From Martelella mediterranea (GTDB lineage: Bacteria > Pseudomonadota > Alphaproteobacteria > Rhizobiales > Rhizobiaceae): DNA of 64,000 bases. The DNA lies in NCBI GenBank assembly GCA_003001975.1, contig PVUG01000003.1:186001-250000 (forward strand), written 5' to 3'. Below the pieces are notes generated by a model that saw only the letters and a program-made list of their open reading frames with translations, searched no databases and was not told the DNA's origin. Numbering within the stretch: the first letter of the stretch is position 1; each line of letters starts with the position of its first letter. Below are positions 59,301 through 64,000 of the stretch, piece by piece. The position numbers and the translations under genes were made by a program.

Positions 59301-59392
59301 AGTATTCCGCTCAGCGCCGTGCCCGCAATAAAGCGGCCTCGCGCCAAACACCGCCACATCGGGCGTCCCCCACCCCTCGTCGCTTCGCTCAT
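56348..59392 (-). CDS. Autotransporter (type Va secretion) with beta-helix passenger
   Basis: Outer-membrane autotransporter of 1014 residues. An extended signal peptide (about 1-43, ending ALA) leads to a passenger domain (about 44-730) made of short repeats rich in Thr, Asn and Gly (TVENAGRITG, TLENAGAITS, TLTNSGAIAG, DVTNAGTIRG), the pattern of a right-handed beta-helix. It ends with a junction GTGTVGATTVNAGGILSPGNS. The C-terminal beta-barrel (about 735-1014) starts at DRWAVWGEGFG and ends in Arg-Phe, as needed for barrel insertion. No protease or lipase motif was seen in the passenger, so an adhesin-like role is likely. The preceding gene on the same strand is a TetR regulator. Confidence 0.92.
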   Translation of the reverse strand: MSEATRGGGRPMWRCLARGRFIAGTALSGILGVTGVAGSALAQPATYDVVIDSVVTTPFDMDTYHSGGGTMLVEKNGAISVTSNTENAVSTGAGNPWTFQIDGTIRADGRAGGIASHADDTILVGTKGVIESLVGGSPIYSVGGVTVENAGRITGSEFSIFLPSGDLSVTNKAGASIEGTVQMGTAATSTIDNSGSMQGLKQRSALYLLGDATIYNRQGATMASDSTVVDVYSGFGTLENAGAITSANAVNYATAGVRFFQSGTVTNAQTGRISADYGVWLGNGSAMVSDKATLTNSGAIAGAAGHGVVFWDLDEASLTNTATGTLEGASVGAYFLGVKNGDVTNAGTIRGSYGLYLKHDSLAPTGHVSITNSGTIEGTGSYALAKTSGVSYDLTLDTGSNLIGKVMADSGDTLTLKGTGSEDEDLKGFGALTMAGSEWTLSGGVQADTLDLTSGVLTLNGADISFGSIDIANAAKLVVNGSFSTPAAMTLAGGARLGGTGTVGATTVNAGGILSPGNSIGTLNVTGDATFNAGSVYEVEVDPAGTASDRTIATGAVVINGGTVQQIGLAGSYSPTATYRILEGGTGLTGSFDSVISDYAFLDASLAYDRDNYTVDLTLSRNDISFADKVSTANQRATATATEAAGLGNPVFDAAAVLRDNAAVLGAAFDSLSGEVHASLQSSLVEGAGVLRNAVNNRMRSAEAGGAAPEVPVLGYAATADTPADAVLAGNAPALADRWAVWGEGFGFWNRTDGNGNVASVDANTGGFLIGADVAALEATRVGVFAGYGRTDIDVSGRGSSATADSYHLGAYGVSAFDAGAGLLSLRGGASYSWNDIESDRTVAVGSLTGTPTASYSAGTAQVFGEAGWGFDVGSGVMEPFAGLAWVGLDTDGFTENGSAAALTGQSQDMSTLFSTLGARGSTNVELGTMPLELSGALGWRHAFGDVTPLTTASFAGGAPFTVAGAPIARNAALLEAGASFSLTDNAKLSFGYEGQFGEDTREQSLNLRLSARF

Positions 59393-59481
59393 GTCCTGCC
59401 CTGCTCCTAATCTTCCTGTAAAAAAATGCCCTGCCAGAAGGCCGCCACATTTGAAACACTTTGTTGCTAATTAAGCAAGCC

Positions 59482-59495
59482 GGTATCTTGATACC
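59482..59495. promoter_or_regulatory. Palindrome in the autotransporter promoter region
   Basis: GGTATC-TT-GATACC is a perfect inverted repeat 90 bases upstream of the autotransporter gene. On the minus strand TTGGTA (59497-59492) and CTTAAT (59475-59470), 16 bases apart, could be -35 and -10 elements that enclose it. The TetR regulator just upstream is a natural candidate to bind it. Confidence 0.45.
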
Positions 59496-59662
59496 AATCA
59501 CATTTGGTTGTGACTTATATTCAGGCCCTCCCGGTTCCGGGCAGCCATGTTTGATCATGGCAAACAAGACGTTTGCCATGGGGCGGCTATTCCGCTTCAT
59601 AATGGTCTTGATTGTCGCAGGCTGCGCGGACCGACCAAACAGTCGGATATGACATTGCTCTC

Positions 59663-60331
59663 TTACCGGTTCCGCACCAGCAAAGCCGCAGCCCCCTCTA
59701 TCAGCAGGCTGAGCTTGCGCTGCCACCATTCTTCGGGATCGCCGCTCATGAGCTCTTTCATCAGCGCACCATAGCGCGCGTTTTCCCCGTCGCCACCGGT
59801 GTCCATGGAATTGAGCATACGGTCTGCCGCTGTGCCATCATTTTCCAGCAACTGCTCCCAGCGGGACGCACTGTCCACGGTCATATCCATGATGCTGTCG
59901 ACGACAAGGACGGCGTCTTCCCTTGCAAAACCATGTTCCTCCAGCCGATGGCAGATGCGGGCATATCCGGCCACGACGGCGGGCGGGATTGTCTCCATGG
60001 CCTGCAAAGCGGCGGCAAGGCCGGGATTTGCACGGCACAGCGCCCAGACGGCCTCGGCCCTGAATTTCAGATATTCGCGCCAGTCCGGAGAATCGCGTTC
60101 CCAGTCAAGCCTGGCAACCGCCCGGTCTATCGCCGCAAAGATGATATCGCCGCGCCCGTTGACGTGCCGGTAGAGCGAGGAGTGATCAACACCAAGCCGC
60201 TCCCCCACCGTTTTCATCTTGACGTCATTGAGACCGATGATAAGCGCCGCCTCCGCGATATCATCGCGGGAAATCCGTGCGGGCCTGCCAACCGCGCGGC
60301 TTTTTCCTTTTGCGGTTGCACCCTTGGCCAT
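59663..60331 (-). CDS. TetR-family transcriptional regulator
   Basis: A 222-residue regulator with an N-terminal TetR-type helix-turn-helix (ISRDDIAEAALIIGLNDVKMKTVGERLGVDHSSLYRHV) and an all-helical ligand-binding C-domain. The ATG at 60331 (MAKGATAKGK) with AGGA 8 bases before it is preferred to the longer frame from 60382. It lies upstream of the autotransporter gene on the same strand, 270 bases apart. Confidence 0.9.
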   Translation of the reverse strand: MAKGATAKGKSRAVGRPARISRDDIAEAALIIGLNDVKMKTVGERLGVDHSSLYRHVNGRGDIIFAAIDRAVARLDWERDSPDWREYLKFRAEAVWALCRANPGLAAALQAMETIPPAVVAGYARICHRLEEHGFAREDAVLVVDSIMDMTVDSASRWEQLLENDGTAADRMLNSMDTGGDGENARYGALMKELMSGDPEEWWQRKLSLLIEGAAALLVRNR

Positions 60332-60733
60332 ACCTAAGATCCTGTCTACCCGACCCGCCACCTGAGCCTGCGTCCGATGCACTCAAAGTTTGGCACAAAC
60401 ACCATGTTTTTCAAGCAACGCTTCGTGATCGCCGGTTTATGCAATCCGCGCGATGTCCCATCAAAACAATTCAAAAACAACAATATTGTCGGTTTTGGTG
60501 CAACGTTTTGGGTTCTCAAAGGTACACGATCTTAGTGAGATAAGCAGCGATGCGCTAATGTTGACGATATGAGATCGGCTATCAGGATATTAAGCGGATA
60601 ATGGCTGAGCACAGCATATGTTTTGTTCATGCTACCGCTGAGTTTCAAGCCGCAACCTTCATGTTATGGGGTTGCAGAGGTGAGATTTCGGGCACTGCTT
60701 TGTGGCCAGAACCAAGCCGAGAAAATAAGCGCC
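60332..60733. other. AT-richer intergenic region with small palindrome
   Basis: About 400 bases, visibly richer in A and T than the surroundings, between the TetR gene and the end of the liu operon. It holds the palindrome ACAATATTGT (60480-60489), a possible TetR operator. No gene with convincing start signals was found. Confidence 0.45.
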
Positions 60734-61513
60734 TTACCCCTTTCGGCTGGCGAAGAAGGCGGCGATTCCGGCCTGTGCTTCCTCGGTTTCCCAGCGGTCG
60801 GCAAGCGCTTCGGCGGAAAACGTCATTGCCCCTGCTGGATCCATGCCGGAGACAGATAGGCACAGTGCCTTAGCCGCGGCGACGGCGCCGAGGGCGCAGC
60901 GCAGGCAGGCTTCCAGTTCTTCTTCAACGGCAGCATTGATTTCGCCTGCCGAACAGACCCGGGCAACGGCGCCGGCGCGGTGCATGAAATCAGCACCGAA
61001 GGGCCGGGCGCTGAAGAAGACCTGACGGGCAAAGGCCTCACCGAACTTGCGGACGACGAAGGGGCCGATTGTGGCCGGGATCAGGCCGAGGCGGGTTTCG
61101 GTCAGCGCGAACCGGGCGCTCTCCTCCGCTACCACGATATCGCTGACGGCGATCAGGCCGAGTCCGCCGCCATAGGCGCCACCCTGCACCCGCGCGATCA
61201 CCGGCTTCGGCAGATCGTTCCAGAGCTTGAGCATGCGCGCCAGCGTCAGCGCTTCCTCGATCTTGCCGGCCCGATCCTTGTCTCTTTGCGCGCGCATCCA
61301 GTTGAGGTCTGCGCCGGCGCAAAAGGTTTTCCCCTCGGCCGCCAGCACGACGGCCCTGACATCCACATTGTCGGCGAGGCATGATGCGGCCTCGGCAAGC
61401 TCGGCGATCATGGTCGCGTTCATGGCATTGTGCTTGTCGGGCCGCGCCAGCATCACGGTCGCGACCTGCCGGGCATCAATGCTCAATGAGATGGTTTCGA
61501 ATGCGTCGGACAT
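60734..61513 (-). CDS. liuC: Methylglutaconyl-CoA hydratase (LiuC-like)
   Basis: Crotonase of 259 residues. It has VMLARPDKHNAMNATMIAEL, the oxyanion-hole segment KTFCAGADLNWM and VQGGAYGGGLGLIAVSDI, then LTETRLGLIPATIGPFVVRKFGE. The AMNATMIAEL and FCAGADLNWM patterns are characteristic of the 3-methylglutaconyl-CoA hydratase branch. It follows liuE by 12 bases in the leucine/isovalerate operon, which supports hydration of methylglutaconyl-CoA to HMG-CoA. The ATG at 61513 follows GGGAGG. Confidence 0.9.
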   Translation of the reverse strand: MSDAFETISLSIDARQVATVMLARPDKHNAMNATMIAELAEAASCLADNVDVRAVVLAAEGKTFCAGADLNWMRAQRDKDRAGKIEEALTLARMLKLWNDLPKPVIARVQGGAYGGGLGLIAVSDIVVAEESARFALTETRLGLIPATIGPFVVRKFGEAFARQVFFSARPFGADFMHRAGAVARVCSAGEINAAVEEELEACLRCALGAVAAAKALCLSVSGMDPAGAMTFSAEALADRWETEEAQAGIAAFFASRKG

Positions 61514-61525
61514 GGCCGGCCTCCC

Positions 61526-62386
61526 TCAGGCTGATGCTTTGGTGATTGAACGCAGATATTGCTCGGCCTCTGCCAGCGCATCACGATCGATACCCGTGTC
61601 GAAACCGGCTCTCTCCAGAAACGCAACAAGCGGCCCCGTCGCCAGATTGCCCTTGGCGCCCGGCGCATAGGGGCAGCCGCCAAGCCCGCCGACGGCGCTG
61701 TCGAAGACCCGCAAACCCAGATCAAGCGCGGCCGCGACATTGTCGAGCGCGTTGTCGTGCGTATCGTGAAAATGGCCGGCCAGGCGGTCGGCCGGCAGGC
61801 CTGGGAGGACCGCTTCCAGCATGGTCGAGACGGTCTCGGGCGTTCCGGCGCCGATCGTGTCGCCCAGCGAAATCTCGTAGCAGCCCATGTCGAAAAGCGC
61901 CCCGGCCACATCGCGCACCGCTTCTGGCGCAACCGGACCGTCGTAAGGACAGGCGATCACGCAGGAGACATAGCCGCGCACGCGCATGCCATCCGATTTC
62001 GCCGCATCCAGCAATGGTTCGAAGCGCTTGAGGCTTTCGGCGATCGAGCAGTTGATGTTCTTTTGGCTGAAGCCTTCGGACGCCGAGGCGAAGACGGCGA
62101 CTTCATCCACGCCTGCTGCAAGCGCCCGTTCGTAGCCCTTCATATTCGGCGTCAGCGCTGCATAATTGGTCCCCGGCCTGCGTTTGATGCCGGCGAGCAC
62201 CGCTTCCGCGTCGGCCAGTTGCGGCACCCATTTGGGCGAAACGAAGCTTGTCGCCTCGATTTTTTCGAATCCTGCACGCGAGAGACGGTCGATCAGTTCA
62301 ATCTTGCGGTCGGCCGGGATCAGCATGTTCTCGTTCTGCAGGCCGTCGCGCGGCCCGACCTCGTAGATGCGGACATGCTCGCTCAT
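61526..62386 (-). CDS. liuE: Hydroxymethylglutaryl-CoA lyase (LiuE)
   Basis: Cleaves HMG-CoA to acetoacetate and acetyl-CoA, the last step of leucine and isovalerate breakdown. The 286-residue TIM-barrel protein has the N-terminal EVGPRDGLQNE (catalytic Arg-Asp), the metal-binding GHFHDTHDNA and the flexible-loop cysteine in GGLGGCPYAPGAKGN. The ATG at 62386 follows GAGGAGG and overlaps the liuD stop by 4 bases. Confidence 0.95.
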   Translation of the reverse strand: MSEHVRIYEVGPRDGLQNENMLIPADRKIELIDRLSRAGFEKIEATSFVSPKWVPQLADAEAVLAGIKRRPGTNYAALTPNMKGYERALAAGVDEVAVFASASEGFSQKNINCSIAESLKRFEPLLDAAKSDGMRVRGYVSCVIACPYDGPVAPEAVRDVAGALFDMGCYEISLGDTIGAGTPETVSTMLEAVLPGLPADRLAGHFHDTHDNALDNVAAALDLGLRVFDSAVGGLGGCPYAPGAKGNLATGPLVAFLERAGFDTGIDRDALAEAEQYLRSITKASA

Positions 62387-64000
62387 GGCGTTTCCTCCTC
62401 GAAGGTCACCAGCACGGCGCCATCTTCGACCGTCGCGCCTTCCGCACATTCCACCGAGGCCACGCGGCCTGAACGTGGGGCGACAAGCGCCGTCTCCATC
62501 TTCATCGCCTCCATGACACCGAGTTTCTGACCCGCCTCGACCATGTCGCCGACTGAGACCGAAAGCTGCACGATGGTTCCGGTCATCGGTGCGATCACGG
62601 CATCGGTCTCGTCGGCCATGGCCGCCGCGCCGCCGCGTTCGTCGACCAGCACGAAATCTTCCGCCCGGCCGTTCATATGAACGGAAACCAGCAGCCCGTC
62701 CGATTGAGGCACCCTGACGAAGCGCGCTTCAAAATGCCGTCGCGTTTCGCCGCAGCGGGCGGAGATGCTTGCCTCACCAATGGCGATATCGTTGAGCGTG
62801 ACGGCTTCGGGACCACCGGAAAGCCTCATCGCTCCGCCCTGCGCAAGCGAAAGGCAGCGCTCATACGCACGATTACGGGCAGACAGGCGAACATCGTGAA
62901 ACGCCCCGCCCCAGATCCGAAAGCCGAGATGCGGCGCTGCGGGATCGATGCCGAGCGCCAGAATGGCCGCCAGTGCGACGTGGACCTCGGGAAGATCAGC
63001 CGCTGCCGTCAGAGACGCCAGCTCACGCTCGATCAGTCCCGTATCGAAAGCCCCCGCGACGAAATCCGTCTGCCGGGCAAGCGACGACAGGAAGGCCGCA
63101 TTCGTTGCGGTTCCCGCCACATGAGTCCCATCAAGCGCATCAGCCAATCGCGCCAATGCTGATGCGCGGTCCGGGCCATGGGTGATGACCTTGGCGATCA
63201 TCGGATCGTAAAAGGGCGTGATCGTATCGCCCGTACGCACGCCGGTGTCGAAGCGACCCTCGGACGGAAAGGCCAGATGCTCCAGCCGGCCGGTAACGGG
63301 AAGGAAATCCCTTGCCGGATCCTCGGCATAAAGGCGCGCCTCGAAGGCGTGGCCGTTCATCGCGATGCCGGACTGCGACAGCGGCAGGGGCGCACCGGCG
63401 GCCACCCGCAACTGCCACTCGACGAGATCAATGCCGGTGATCATTTCGGTGACGGGATGTTCGACCTGCAAGCGAGTGTTCATCTCCATGAACCAGAAAC
63501 CATCGGGACGAAGCGGGCCGGAGCCATCGGCAATGAACTCGATCGTGCCGGCGCCCGAATAGCCGATCGCCTCGGCAGCGCGGACCGCGGCTTGTGTCAT
63601 TGCCGCGCGCACCGCCTCGCTCATGCCCGGTGCCGGAGCCTCCTCGATCACCTTTTGATGGCGTCGCTGGAGCGAGCAGTCGCGCTCGAAAAGATGCACC
63701 ACATTGCCGTGGCTGTCGCCGAACACCTGCACCTCGATATGGCGCGGCGCAGTGACGTATTTCTCGATCAGCACATGTGGGTCGCCAAAAGCGGCTGCGG
63801 CCTCGCGGGACGCCGACTTCAATGCCTCGGCGAAATCCTCCCGGCGCTCCACCTTGCGCATACCCTTGCCGCCACCGCCGGCACGCGCCTTGATGAGCAC
63901 CGGATAGCCGATCCGTGCGGCTTCCTCCGCCAGAAAACCCGGCTCCTGCCGGCTTCCCTGATAGCCCGGCACCACCGGCACGCCTGCCTTTTCCATCAGG
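62383..64000 (-). CDS. liuD: Methylcrotonyl-CoA carboxylase biotin-containing subunit (N-terminus outside window)
   Basis: Alpha subunit of a biotin-dependent acyl-CoA carboxylase. The frame is still open at the right edge, so the N-terminal part of the biotin carboxylase domain is missing. Present are the ATP-grasp region (RAGGGGKGMRKV, then ERDCSLQRRHQKVIEEAPAPG and FMEMNTRLQVEHPVTEMITG) and a C-terminal biotin-carrier domain with the biotinylated lysine in VMEAMKMETAL. Coupling to liuE and liuC identifies it as the methylcrotonyl-CoA enzyme rather than a propionyl-CoA one. Confidence 0.93.
   Translation of the reverse strand, partial: LMEKAGVPVVPGYQGSRQEPGFLAEEAARIGYPVLIKARAGGGGKGMRKVERREDFAEALKSASREAAAAFGDPHVLIEKYVTAPRHIEVQVFGDSHGNVVHLFERDCSLQRRHQKVIEEAPAPGMSEAVRAAMTQAAVRAAEAIGYSGAGTIEFIADGSGPLRPDGFWFMEMNTRLQVEHPVTEMITGIDLVEWQLRVAAGAPLPLSQSGIAMNGHAFEARLYAEDPARDFLPVTGRLEHLAFPSEGRFDTGVRTGDTITPFYDPMIAKVITHGPDRASALARLADALDGTHVAGTATNAAFLSSLARQTDFVAGAFDTGLIERELASLTAAADLPEVHVALAAILALGIDPAAPHLGFRIWGGAFHDVRLSARNRAYERCLSLAQGGAMRLSGGPEAVTLNDIAIGEASISARCGETRRHFEARFVRVPQSDGLLVSVHMNGRAEDFVLVDERGGAAAMADETDAVIAPMTGTIVQLSVSVGDMVEAGQKLGVMEAMKMETALVAPRSGRVASVECAEGATVEDGAVLVTFEEETP

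Noticed and set aside
60388-60410. TTTGGCACAAACACCATG as a sigma-54 promoter near the TetR gene
   Set aside because: The -24 half is good, but the -12 position has AT in place of GC.
1-64000. Integrated mobile element or recent island
   Set aside because: No integrase, transposase, tRNA gene, attachment-site repeats or phage genes were seen, and base composition looks even apart from a few short intergenic stretches.

Overview
The window is high-GC, almost fully coding DNA from an alphaproteobacterium, most likely of the Hyphomicrobiales (Rhizobium-like). The reasons are the gene families present, the long operons with 1-4 base overlaps, a sigma-54 gene away from its usual neighbours, and hairpin-in-hairpin intergenic repeats of a kind common in that order. 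The genus cannot be told from sequence alone. No rRNA, tRNA, CRISPR array, transposase or phage gene was seen.

Layout. Positions 1-1400 hold the end of an aldehyde dehydrogenase gene. Positions 1783-5151 hold rpoN (sigma-54) and, divergently, a sigma-54 activator with PAS, AAA+ and Fis-type domains. Positions 5173-23260, all minus strand, form a large CoA-dependent catabolic cluster. Its core (16942-22009) resembles the cyclohexanecarboxylate pathway: acyl-CoA ligase, acyl-CoA dehydrogenase, enoyl-CoA hydratase, SDR dehydrogenase and a BadI-like ring hydrolase. Around the core lie two CaiB-type proteins, two 3-hydroxyacyl-CoA dehydrogenases, a quinone reductase-like protein, a cupin, an AbrB-family membrane protein, further SDRs, a PptA-type tautomerase and an amidohydrolase. 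Positions 23685-28741 carry a second aldehyde dehydrogenase, a TRAP transporter and a carboxymuconolactone decarboxylase (CMD) family protein. Positions 29055-37782 carry an ADP-forming acyl-CoA synthetase, a 3-hydroxyisobutyrate dehydrogenase-like enzyme, a second CMD protein, hydratases, a peroxisomal-type 2,4-dienoyl-CoA reductase homologue, a thiolase-like protein without the usual cysteine, a MaoC hydratase and a DUF35 protein. Positions 37843-45528 encode an RbsABC-type importer in which one permease is fused to a beta-propeller, plus a second propeller and an SDR.

The most striking result is regulatory. Ten 17-base sites of the form TGGCA-N6-TTGC, the sigma-54 -24/-12 element with exact spacing, lie in intergenic DNA in front of rpoN itself and nine transcription units between 8 and 46 kb. 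About 0.5 such matches would be expected by chance in the whole window. This suggests a self-amplifying sigma-54 regulon, probably driven by the adjacent activator, that runs import (TRAP and ABC), CoA activation, ring opening and beta-oxidation of an alicyclic or branched carboxylic acid.

From 45990 the DNA appears to be outside this regulon. Positions 45990-54015 are one operon with a MalF/Ugp-type sugar or phosphodiester importer, a double-domain glycerophosphodiester phosphodiesterase, a LacI-family regulator and an inositol monophosphatase-like enzyme, with a perfect 20-base palindromic operator in front. Glycerophosphoinositol or a related diester is a reasonable substrate guess. Then come a Tat-exported amidohydrolase with a divergent HxlR regulator, a TetR regulator with an autotransporter, and at the right edge part of the leucine/isovalerate (liu) operon, with the biotin carboxylase subunit cut by the window end.
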